This document shows, piece by piece, positions 1 through 6,160 of a DNA stretch of 8,891 nt (position 1 is the first letter of the stretch; each line of letters starts with the position of its first letter). The stretch spans positions 1 to 8,891 of the forward strand of contig JAQVDF010000043.1 in assembly GCA_028698405.1 (NCBI GenBank), written 5' to 3'. The notes beneath the pieces were generated by a model that ran no database searches, was not told the origin of the DNA, and worked only from the letters and a program-made list of their open reading frames with translations. The DNA comes from Phenylobacterium sp. (GTDB lineage: Bacteria; Pseudomonadota; Alphaproteobacteria; Caulobacterales; Caulobacteraceae). Both the position numbers and the translations under genes were made by a program.

Positions 1-2954
1 ACGTCTTCCCGCCCAACGCCCAGGGGCCGGTGCGCCCCGGCCTGTTCGGCGACCCCCTGGAATCCATCCGCGCCTTCGACCCCGAGACCCAGCGCTCCAC
101 GCGGCAGCTGACGTCGGTGGACCTGCTGCCGGTGTCCGAGGCGCTTGTCGACGCCCAGGCGGTCTCGCGGTTCCGCTCGGGCTACCTGGAGGCGTTCGGC
201 GCGCCCGGCGACGATCCGCTCTACGCGACGGTCAGTGAGGGCGGCCGGCGCGCGGGCATGGAGCACTGGCTGCCGCTGTTCTACGAGCGGATGGAGACGC
301 TGCTCGACTACCTGCCCAAGGACGCACTGATCGCCCTGGACCATCTGGCGCGCGAGGCCCGCGACGAGCGGCTGGCGATGATCGCTGACGCCTTCGACGC
401 CCGCGCCCAGGCCGACAGAAAAGCCCACTACCATCCGCTGCCGCCCGAGCGTCTTTACCTGACCGCGGAGGAATGGGACCGGGCGCTGGCCGTGCATCCC
501 ACGCGCCGGTTCTCGGCCTTCCAGGAGGCGGAAGGGGAGGCGGTGGTCGATCTCGGGGCCCGCCAGGGCCGCACCTTCGCCGCCGAGCGAAAGCAGGACA
601 GCGTCAACCTGTTCGAGGCTACCGCAGACCACGCCCGCAGGCTGGCGGGCGAGGGCAAGCGGGTGCTGTTCGCCTCCTGGTCCGAGGGCTCGTCGGAGCG
701 GCTGGCGGGGATGCTCAGCGACCACGGCCTCGGGCGCGTGCCCTTCGCCGCCTACTGGGATCAGGCCAAGGCGGCCGATCCCAAGGTCCCGCAGCGGGTC
801 GTGCTGCCGCTGGAGGCCGGCTTCGAGACCGACGACCTGGCGGTCATCTCCGAGACCGACATCCTCGGCGACCGCCTGGCCCGCCCGCGCAAGCGCCGCC
901 GCGCGTCCAACTTCCTGGCCGAGGCCTCGGCGCTCACCGCCGGCGACCTCGTGGTGCACATCGACCACGGCATCGGCCGCTACGAGGGCCTGAAGACCCT
1001 CGACGTGCAGGGCGCCCCGCACGACTGCCTGGAGCTGCAGTACGGCGGCGAGGCCAAGCTCTACCTGCCGGTCGAGAACATCGACCTCCTCACTCGCTAC
1101 GGCGCCGATTCCGAAGGCGTGCAGCTCGACAAGCTGGGCGGCGCGGCCTGGCAGGCCCGCAAGGCGCGCGCCAAGGAGCGGCTGCGCGAGATGGCCGAGG
1201 GGCTGATCCGCCTCGCGGCCCAGCGCGCGCTCAAGACGACCGAGGAGGTCGAGCCGCCGCACGGGGTGTTCGACGAGTTCTGCGCCCGCTTCCCCTACGA
1301 AGAGACGGACGACCAGCTGGCGGCGATCGGCGACGTGCTCTCGGACCTGGGCTCGGGCAAGCCGATGGACCGGCTGATCTGCGGCGACGTCGGCTTCGGC
1401 AAGACAGAGGTCGCCCTGCGTGCGGCCTTCGTAGTGGCGATGAGCGGCCAGCAGGTGGCCGTGGTCTGTCCGACGACCCTGCTCGCCCGCCAGCACTTCA
1501 AGACCTTCCAGGAGCGCTTCGAGGGCTGGCCGGTGCGCGTGCGCCGGCTCTCGCGCCTGGTCCCGGCCAAGGAGGCCGCCGAGACCCGCGAGGCGCTGAA
1601 GAACGGCGAGGTCGAGATCGTCGTCGGCACCCACGCGGTGCTCTCCAAGCAGGTCGGCTTCAAGAACCTCGGCCTGGTGATCGTCGACGAGGAGCAGCAC
1701 TTCGGGGTCAAGCACAAGGAGAAGCTCAAGGAGCTTCGCGCCGACGTGCACATGCTGACCCTGACCGCGACGCCGATCCCGCGCACCCTGCAGATGTCGC
1801 TGTCGGGCATCCGCGAGATGTCGATCATCGCCACCCCGCCGGTCGACCGGCTCGCGGTGCGGACGTACATCACGCCCTGGGACCCGGTGGTCGTGCGCGA
1901 GGCCCTGCTGCGCGAGAAGTACCGCGGCGGCCAGGCCTACTACGTCGCCCCGCGCATCGCCGACCTGCCGGACCTCGAACGGTTCCTGCGCGAGCAGGTG
2001 CCGGAGGTGCGCTTCGTGGTCGGCCACGGCCAGATGCCGCCGACCCAGCTCGAGGAGGTGATGAGCGCCTTCTACGACGGCCAGTACGACGTCCTGCTGT
2101 CGACGACCATCGTGGAGTCCGGCCTCGACATTCCGACCGCCAACACGCTGATCGTGCACCGGGCGGACATGTTCGGCCTCGCCCAGCTCTACCAGATCCG
2201 CGGGCGGGTGGGCCGCTCAAAGACCCGCGCCTACGCCTACCTGACCACCCCAGCCGAGAAGCAGATCACCCTGTCGGCCGAGAAGCGGCTGAAGGTGCTG
2301 CAGTCGCTCGACAGCCTGGGCGCCGGCTTCCAGCTGGCCAGCCACGACCTCGACATCCGCGGCGGCGGCAACCTTCTGGGCGAGGAGCAGTCGGGCCACA
2401 TCCGCGAGATCGGCGTCGAGCTCTATCAGCAGATGCTGGAGGACGCGGTCGCCGAGCTGAAGCTGAAGGCCGGGACCGAGGGCGCCGAGGCCCTGACCGA
2501 CCGCGGCTGGTCGCCGCAGATCAACACCGGCGCGGCGGTGCTGATCCCCGAGGACTACGTTCCCGACCTGAACGTGCGCCTGGCCCTCTACCGCCGACTG
2601 TCGGAGGCCGAACGAGCCGACGACCGCGAGGCCCTGGCCGCCGAACTGATCGACCGCTTCGGCCCACTGCCGCCCGAAGCCGGCCAACTGCTCAAGGTCG
2701 TGGCCATCAAGGGCCTTTGCCGCGAGGCCAACGTCGCCAAGATCGACGTCGGGCCGAAGGGGGCCGTCGTCACCTTCCGTGGCGACGAGTTCAAGAATCC
2801 CGCGGGTCTGGTTGGTTTCGTTCAGAAAAACGCCATCGCGTGGCGGCTGCGTCCCGACCACAAGGTGGTCGTGAAAGGCGAATGGGAGACTCCCGCCCAG
2901 CGTCTCGACGCGGCCGAGAAGGTGCTCAGGGAACTCGCCAAGCTCGCGGCGTAG
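1..2954 (+). CDS. mfd: Transcription-repair coupling factor Mfd (5'-truncated by window edge)
   Basis: Mfd is a cytoplasmic ATP-driven DNA translocase that removes RNA polymerase stalled at lesions and recruits UvrA for nucleotide excision repair. The frame is open from base 3 with no start, so the N-terminus lies outside. About 983 residues remain of a family that is usually near 1150, so roughly 165-175 are missing, and the GTG at base 30 is internal. Order seen: remainder of the UvrB-like module; the CarD-like RNA polymerase interaction domain (about 934-1110, with HIDHGIGRYEG); then a RecG-like helicase with Walker A GDVGFGKT (1383-1406), a DEEQH box (1686-1700), TAT motif III (1764-1772) and QIRGRVGRS motif VI (2193-2219); last the C-terminal TRCF/D7 domain (about 2500-2900). 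All visible motifs are intact and the protein ends in a TAG at 2952-2954. It converges on the PopA-like gene with a 50-bp gap. Confidence 0.97.
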   Translation, partial: VFPPNAQGPVRPGLFGDPLESIRAFDPETQRSTRQLTSVDLLPVSEALVDAQAVSRFRSGYLEAFGAPGDDPLYATVSEGGRRAGMEHWLPLFYERMETLLDYLPKDALIALDHLAREARDERLAMIADAFDARAQADRKAHYHPLPPERLYLTAEEWDRALAVHPTRRFSAFQEAEGEAVVDLGARQGRTFAAERKQDSVNLFEATADHARRLAGEGKRVLFASWSEGSSERLAGMLSDHGLGRVPFAAYWDQAKAADPKVPQRVVLPLEAGFETDDLAVISETDILGDRLARPRKRRRASNFLAEASALTAGDLVVHIDHGIGRYEGLKTLDVQGAPHDCLELQYGGEAKLYLPVENIDLLTRYGADSEGVQLDKLGGAAWQARKARAKERLREMAEGLIRLAAQRALKTTEEVEPPHGVFDEFCARFPYEETDDQLAAIGDVLSDLGSGKPMDRLICGDVGFGKTEVALRAAFVVAMSGQQVAVVCPTTLLARQHFKTFQERFEGWPVRVRRLSRLVPAKEAAETREALKNGEVEIVVGTHAVLSKQVGFKNLGLVIVDEEQHFGVKHKEKLKELRADVHMLTLTATPIPRTLQMSLSGIREMSIIATPPVDRLAVRTYITPWDPVVVREALLREKYRGGQAYYVAPRIADLPDLERFLREQVPEVRFVVGHGQMPPTQLEEVMSAFYDGQYDVLLSTTIVESGLDIPTANTLIVHRADMFGLAQLYQIRGRVGRSKTRAYAYLTTPAEKQITLSAEKRLKVLQSLDSLGAGFQLASHDLDIRGGGNLLGEEQSGHIREIGVELYQQMLEDAVAELKLKAGTEGAEALTDRGWSPQINTGAAVLIPEDYVPDLNVRLALYRRLSEAERADDREALAAELIDRFGPLPPEAGQLLKVVAIKGLCREANVAKIDVGPKGAVVTFRGDEFKNPAGLVGFVQKNAIAWRLRPDHKVVVKGEWETPAQRLDAAEKVLRELAKLAA

Positions 2955-2962
2955 GTCTCCTG

Positions 2963-2982
2963 CCTCCCGCCGCTGCGCGAGG
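2963..2982. terminator. Weak imperfect hairpin between convergent mfd and popA-like genes
   Basis: CCTC (2963-2966) pairs with GAGG (2979-2982), then a C:C mismatch, then CGC (2968-2970) pairs with GCG (2975-2977) around a four-base loop. No T-run follows on either strand, so it is not a textbook intrinsic terminator. It is listed because it is the only structure I see in the 50-bp convergent gap. Factor-dependent termination or overlapping 3' ends are equally likely. Confidence 0.2.
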
Positions 2983-3004
2983 GACATAGGATTTGGTGCA
3001 GAAG

Positions 3005-4330
3005 CTAGCTCGCGCGGGTGGCGCGGGCGGCGGCTTCTTCGAGGGCCTTGCCGGCGGTCTCGGGGGCGGACACCTCGGCGACGCCGATGTCGAACTCGAC
3101 GACGAAGGGCGAACGGCCTTCGCCGGCCTCGAAGGCGGTGCAGCCGATCACCGCGGCGATGCGCTCGCCGGCCGCGCGGCCCGACGCCTGGGGCGTGGCG
3201 GGCAGGGCCAGCGCGAACACTTCCTGGCCGAGCCGGGCGGCGGTGTCTTCCACCCGCACCAGGCGGCCGATCATCGAACCGATCTGCGGGATCGCCTTGT
3301 CGAGCCAGCCGGCGGCGCGCGCCTCGCGCACCTCGCCCTTGTCGGCCACGCGCAGCACGCACACGCTGAGCGGACGGTTGCGCACCCTCGAGGCCTGGGC
3401 CAGCCGCACCAGGTGCGAGGCGAACAGGTCGCGGGTGAAGAGACCCGTCGCAGGATCCATCAGCCCGGTGATCCGGGCCCGCTCCAGCGCCCTGCGAAGG
3501 CCGGTCTGCCGCCGGTAGCTGCGCGCCAGCTCGATCACCCGCCCGGCGGTCTCCACCTCGGGCGTCTCGGGCGAGGCGACGTCGGAAATCCCCCGATGAT
3601 AGGCCTCCGAGGCGGTGATGTAGCTCTCGTGGCGCATGTAGAGCAGCGCCGGGGTATGGAACAGGCGGGTGTTGCGCCGCATCCCCGCGGCGATCGACAG
3701 CGCCTCGCTGGAATTGTCGCCGGCCCACAGCACGACGGCGTCGAACGGCCGCTCGTGCAGGTAGTCGAAGGCGGTGTAGGCGGTGAAGGCGCCCACGACC
3801 TCGGCGCCGTTGCGCACGAGAGCGTTGGACAGGGCCAGGAACTGCGGCGCGGGCTCGCCGATGGCCAGCACGCGGAAGGGGGTCGCCTCCGGCGCCGCCG
3901 GCTCCAGCATCCGGCCGCGCTCGGCGAAGGTCTCGACCCGCAGCTCGAACTCCTCCTCGGCGACCGCGGTGCGGACCAGGGTCTCGAGCCGCAGCACGGC
4001 CTGGGCCGGATGCAGGGGCGCGGCGATGGTCAGGTCGAAGCCGTCGGCCTCGAGCGACGGGTCCGGCTCGCCGATGGCCATTACCGGCACGCGGCGCGGA
4101 TGGCACGCCGCCTTAAGCTTGCCGGGCAGGGCGCGCGCCTCCGATCCGCCGCTGGCCAGGTCGACGATCACCGCCTCGATCTGCAGGTCGCTGAGGGCGG
4201 CCAAGGCGGCGTAGGGGCCGCGGGCGGTGATGGTGCGCCAGCCGAGGCGGTCCAGCCCGTCGGCCAGGGGCCCGGCCAGGGCGTCGTCGCGTGCGACGAT
4301 CAGGACACGCGCTTGGACGCCTGCGCTCAT
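3005..4330 (-). CDS. popA: PopA-like c-di-GMP effector (REC-REC-degenerate GGDEF)
   Basis: A 441-residue protein with the PleD/PopA architecture. REC1 spans about residues 8-120 and keeps D15/D16 and the phosphoacceptor D57, but the usual Lys-Pro reads Ala-Pro (104-105). REC2 (about 152-275) has Trp-Ala where the phosphoacceptor Asp should be (VVLWA, 199-203). The GGDEF-like domain (about 286-441) starts with [10 protein letters not shown] (292-301). The catalytic GGEEF signature is GQEVF (368-372), and LRVA (326-329) replaces the metal-binding Asp stretch. The product-binding I-site RxxD is intact as RVED (359-362), nine residues before GQEVF as in PleD. This predicts a c-di-GMP receptor without cyclase activity. 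In Caulobacter, PopA binds c-di-GMP and helps deliver the cell-cycle regulator CtrA to ClpXP; that role is inferred here. The ATG has an upstream GGAAGG Shine-Dalgarno, six bases away. Alternative: another inactive PleD paralogue. Confidence 0.85.
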   Translation of the reverse strand: MSAGVQARVLIVARDDALAGPLADGLDRLGWRTITARGPYAALAALSDLQIEAVIVDLASGGSEARALPGKLKAACHPRRVPVMAIGEPDPSLEADGFDLTIAAPLHPAQAVLRLETLVRTAVAEEEFELRVETFAERGRMLEPAAPEATPFRVLAIGEPAPQFLALSNALVRNGAEVVGAFTAYTAFDYLHERPFDAVVLWAGDNSSEALSIAAGMRRNTRLFHTPALLYMRHESYITASEAYHRGISDVASPETPEVETAGRVIELARSYRRQTGLRRALERARITGLMDPATGLFTRDLFASHLVRLAQASRVRNRPLSVCVLRVADKGEVREARAAGWLDKAIPQIGSMIGRLVRVEDTAARLGQEVFALALPATPQASGRAAGERIAAVIGCTAFEAGEGRSPFVVEFDIGVAEVSAPETAGKALEEAAARATRAS

Positions 4331-4383
4331 GCTTCGCCTTCCCCCACGTCCGCCCGACGGACGCCTGACTCGAACCGGCGCAG

Positions 4384-4411
4384 ACTATACAGGCCGCCCC
4401 CTCCGCGACAG
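4384..4411 (-). promoter_or_regulatory. Candidate promoter of the popA-like gene
   Basis: Read on the - strand, a TATAGT (4389-4384) matches the sigma-70 -10 consensus at five of six positions and lies about 50 bases before the ATG. A CTGTCGC (4411-4405) 15 bases upstream partly resembles the caulobacter-type -35 element TTGACG. The -10 is fairly convincing and the -35 is weak. I see no CtrA-type TTAA-N7-TTAA site in the spacer. Confidence 0.4.
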
Positions 4412-4429
4412 CGCCATGTCGCCGCGCAC

Positions 4430-4457
4430 TTGCCTGACGGCGGGGCAGGGCGATTAG
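4430..4457 (+). promoter_or_regulatory. Candidate promoter of the acyl-CoA racemase gene
   Basis: TTGCCTG (4430-4436) followed after 13 bases by GCGATTAG (4450-4457) loosely fits the caulobacter housekeeping layout TTGaCgS-N10-14-GCtAnAwC. The implied start of transcription is about 25 bases before the ATG. The match is partial, with three mismatches in the -10 element. Confidence 0.3.
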
Positions 4458-4473
4458 TTGGCCGCAAGACAAC

Positions 4474-4479
4474 AGGGAG
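4474..4479 (+). promoter_or_regulatory. Ribosome binding site that fixes the racemase start
   Basis: AGGGAG lies ten bases upstream of the ATG at 4490. The reading frame is open far upstream (to about 2993) only because it runs antisense to the popA-like gene. This Shine-Dalgarno, together with the family-typical N-terminus right after the ATG, decides the start. Confidence 0.7.
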
Positions 4480-4489
4480 TGCTTCCAGG

Positions 4490-5623
4490 ATGCGCCAGGG
4501 ACCCTTGAGCGGGCTGAAGGTGGTTGAGTTCGCCGGCATCGGGCCGGGGCCGTTCTGCGGCATGCTGCTCTCGGACCTCGGCGCCGACGTCGTCCGAATC
4601 GATCGCAAGGGCCCGGCCGGCAGGGCCTCGCCGGCCAACGTCACTGCCCGCGGCCGCCGCTCGGTGGCGCTGGACCTGAAATCGCCCGCCGCCATAGAGG
4701 CTTGCCTGAAGCTGATGGAGCGGGCGGACGCCGCTTTCGAAGGCTTCCGTCCCGGCGTGATGGAGCGGCTGGGCCTGGGTCCCGACGTGGCGCTGAAGCG
4801 CAACCCCAAGCTAGTCTACGGCCGCATGACGGGATGGGGCCAGTACGGCCCGCTGGCCCACGCCGCCGGCCACGACATGAACTACATCGCCCTGACCGGG
4901 GCGCTGCACGCCATCGGCACGGATGACAAGCCCGTGCCGCCGCTGAACCTGGTCGGCGATTTCGGCGGCGGAGCGCTCTACCTGGCGTTCGGGCTGCTGG
5001 CCGGGGTGATCCACGCCCGCGCGACCGGCCAGGGCCAGGTCGTCGACTGCGCCATGACCGACGGCGCCGCTTCGCTGATGGCCATGTTCTATGGCTTCAA
5101 GGCCCAGGGGATGTGGAGCAACTCGCGGCGGGCCAACATGCTCGACGGCGGCGCCCACTTCTACGACACCTACCAGTGCCGGGACGGCAAGTGGGTGGCG
5201 ATCGGCTCCATCGAGCCCCAGTTCTACGCCCTGCTTCTGGAGAAGACCGGGATCAACGACCCCGAATTCGCCAAGCAGATGGACCGCGGCGCCTGGCCGG
5301 CGCTGCGCGAGAAGCTGGCCCACGTTATCGCTCAGAAGACCCGCGACGAGTGGTGCGAACTGATGGAGGGCACGGACGTCTGCTTCGCCCCGGTGCTCGA
5401 CCTCGACGAGGCGCCCAAGCACCCGCACAACGTGGCGCGACAGACCTTCGTGGAAGTGGAAGGGGTGGTGCAGCCGGCTCCGGCGCCGCGCTTCTCCGCA
5501 ACCCCCGGCGCGATCCAGGGACCGCCACCGGCCAACGGCGACCACGACACCGAGGCGCTGTCCGACTGGGGCTTCGACGCAGCCGAGCTGGACGCGCTGC
5601 AGAAGGAAGGAGCGCTCGCCTGA
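4490..5623 (+). CDS. Alpha-methylacyl-CoA racemase-like CoA-transferase family III (CaiB/BaiF) protein
   Basis: A 377-residue cytoplasmic enzyme. Family III proteins either move CoA between acids or, in the racemase branch, invert the (R)/(S)-2-methyl centre of branched acyl-CoAs so that beta-oxidation can proceed. The N-terminus [20 protein letters not shown] (8-27) is the CoA-binding start typical of the racemase branch. The residues matching the Mycobacterium tuberculosis MCR catalytic and binding set (R91, H126, D156, E241) are present: R93 in ERLGLG, H128 in GHDMNY, D157 in VGDFGGG and E242 in SIEPQFY. RIDRKG (36-41) and TGWGQYGP (114-121) also fit. Length is normal for the family (about 360-390). 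It is divergent from the popA-like gene and has no obvious operon partner. The substrate cannot be read from sequence; methyl-branched or isoprenoid/sterol-derived acyl-CoA is the likely class. A true CoA-transferase is the less likely alternative. Confidence 0.9.
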   Translation: MRQGPLSGLKVVEFAGIGPGPFCGMLLSDLGADVVRIDRKGPAGRASPANVTARGRRSVALDLKSPAAIEACLKLMERADAAFEGFRPGVMERLGLGPDVALKRNPKLVYGRMTGWGQYGPLAHAAGHDMNYIALTGALHAIGTDDKPVPPLNLVGDFGGGALYLAFGLLAGVIHARATGQGQVVDCAMTDGAASLMAMFYGFKAQGMWSNSRRANMLDGGAHFYDTYQCRDGKWVAIGSIEPQFYALLLEKTGINDPEFAKQMDRGAWPALREKLAHVIAQKTRDEWCELMEGTDVCFAPVLDLDEAPKHPHNVARQTFVEVEGVVQPAPAPRFSATPGAIQGPPPANGDHDTEALSDWGFDAAELDALQKEGALA

Positions 5624-5631
5624 GCGCTTCA

Positions 5632-5673
5632 TGAACCCGGCGTCGTCTGAATGGCCGGTTCACGTTGGGTTCA
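5632..5673. repeat. Inverted repeat TGAACCC / GGGTTCA with a competing GGTTCA copy
   Basis: TGAACCC (5632-5638) is complementary to GGGTTCA (5667-5673) across 28 bases. A second GGTTCA (5657-5662) could pair with the same left arm. It lies just after the racemase stop and may be a structured 3' untranslated region. No known element is recognised, and a chance match is quite possible. Confidence 0.3.
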
Positions 5674-5742
5674 GCGCGCCGGCCGCAATCTGCCCGTCAG
5701 GTAGGCCGTCGCGCTCTCCCGTCCCTCGAAGCGGCGGCCTGC

Positions 5743-5766
5743 TCGATGGCACGACACGCCCATCGA
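5743..5766. repeat. Hairpin TCGATGG / CCATCGA upstream of terminator
   Basis: A perfect seven-base stem (5743-5749 with 5760-5766) encloses a ten-base loop and abuts the terminator that begins at 5767. It has no T-run of its own. It may be part of a structured transcript end shared by the racemase mRNA. Confidence 0.35.
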
Positions 5767-5810
5767 CGGCGCGCAGTCCCCTCAAAAGGACGGCGCGCCG
5801 TTTCCTTTTG
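5767..5810. terminator. Bidirectional intrinsic terminator with two alternative folds
   Basis: For + strand transcripts: CGGCGCGC (5767-5774) pairs with GCGCGCCG (5793-5800), an A:G mismatch follows, then GTCC (5776-5779) pairs with GGAC (5788-5791) around an eight-base loop; the T-rich GTTTCCTTTT comes next (5800-5809). An alternative fold pairs CAAAAGGA (5783-5790) with TCCTTTTG (5803-5810) around the self-complementary CGGCGCGCCG. Read on the - strand this gives a hairpin ending in TCCTTTTG that starts five bases after the tusA-like stop. The element sits between two convergent genes and probably ends both transcripts. Confidence 0.75.
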
Positions 5811-5814
5811 AAGA

Positions 5815-6057
5815 TCAGGGTTTTCGGACCAGAAAGCTCAGCGCCCCGTCGACCTCTTCCTGGGCCAGCAGCTCCATCCCGGCCCCGGCTGCGAAATGGG
5901 GCACGTCGATCCGCGCCAGGGGATCGTCGGCCAGCAGCTGCACGCAGGCGCCCGGCGGCGCGGCCTCGAGGCTGCGGCGGAGTCTGAGGGTCGGGACCGG
6001 GCAACGGTGGCCGCGGGCGTCGACAACGATGTCCGGATCGGGCATGCCGGGGTCCAT
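5815..6057 (-). CDS. TusA/SirA-family sulfur carrier protein
   Basis: An 80-residue protein close in size to E. coli TusA (81). Family members are small cytoplasmic proteins that carry a persulfide on a conserved cysteine and pass sulfur on, for example to tRNA 2-thiouridine synthesis, molybdenum cofactor formation or sulfur oxidation. The hallmark DARGHRCPVP is at residues 13-22 with the acceptor Cys19 in a CPxP motif. LRLRRSLEAAPPG (24-36) is the following helix and turn, and the ending GALSFLVRKP resembles the TusA C-terminal strand. The frame stays open upstream to about 6312, but that part is antisense to the MFS gene and unlike the family. Start is ATG at 6057 or at 6045 (76 residues); neither has a good Shine-Dalgarno. 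Which sulfur pathway it serves cannot be told, since no tusBCDE, rhodanese or desulfurase gene is nearby. Confidence 0.85.
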   Translation of the reverse strand: MDPGMPDPDIVVDARGHRCPVPTLRLRRSLEAAPPGACVQLLADDPLARIDVPHFAAGAGMELLAQEEVDGALSFLVRKP

Positions 6058-6073
6058 ACGGCGCCCAGCGCCC

Positions 6074-6087
6074 GGCCCCAAGGGGCC
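6074..6087. promoter_or_regulatory. Inverted repeat GGCCCC-AA-GGGGCC in the tusA-like/MFS divergent spacer
   Basis: A perfect six-base inverted repeat separated by two bases, placed 16 bases upstream of the tusA-like ATG and 73 bases upstream of the MFS start. It could be a dimeric-regulator operator or a leader hairpin for the tusA-like mRNA. All-G/C arms are easily met by chance in this genome. Confidence 0.3.
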
Positions 6088-6095
6088 TTTGCAGC

Positions 6096-6110
6096 CAAGC
6101 TCGAAGCTTG
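6096..6110. promoter_or_regulatory. Inverted repeat CAAGCT-CGA-AGCTTG, candidate operator
   Basis: A perfect six-base inverted repeat with a three-base spacer lies in the middle of the 103-bp divergent region. Four bases downstream is TTGACC (6115-6120), a possible -35 for the MFS gene, though I cannot find a convincing -10. The mixed base composition makes this repeat less likely to be chance than its G/C-only neighbour. No regulator gene is in the window. Confidence 0.4.
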
Positions 6111-6160
6111 TGCGTTGACCACCCACCGCGAGGGGAAACAGCCACAGTCGGGGAGACCTC

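Noticed and set aside
473..2989. Open frame of more than 800 codons overlapping mfd in another + frame
   Set aside because: It is Arg/Pro/Gly/Ala-rich low-complexity translation caused by high GC at codon third positions, while the mfd frame carries every expected motif.
2217..4106. 629-codon open frame on the - strand spanning the end of mfd and the popA-like gene
   Set aside because: It crosses two well-supported genes in shifted frames and has no recognisable domain; it is a composition artefact.
2993..4489. In-frame upstream extension of the racemase gene
   Set aside because: The extension is antisense to the popA-like gene, Gly/His/Gln-rich and unlike the family; AGGGAG and the conserved N-terminus support ATG 4490.
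4811..5632. 273-codon open frame on the - strand across the racemase gene
   Set aside because: It is the antisense shadow of a gene whose catalytic residues are all in place on the + strand.
5631..5987. 118-codon open frame on + after the racemase
   Set aside because: It runs through the terminator hairpin and antisense to the tusA-like gene, has no Shine-Dalgarno and a Pro/Arg/Ser-rich composition.
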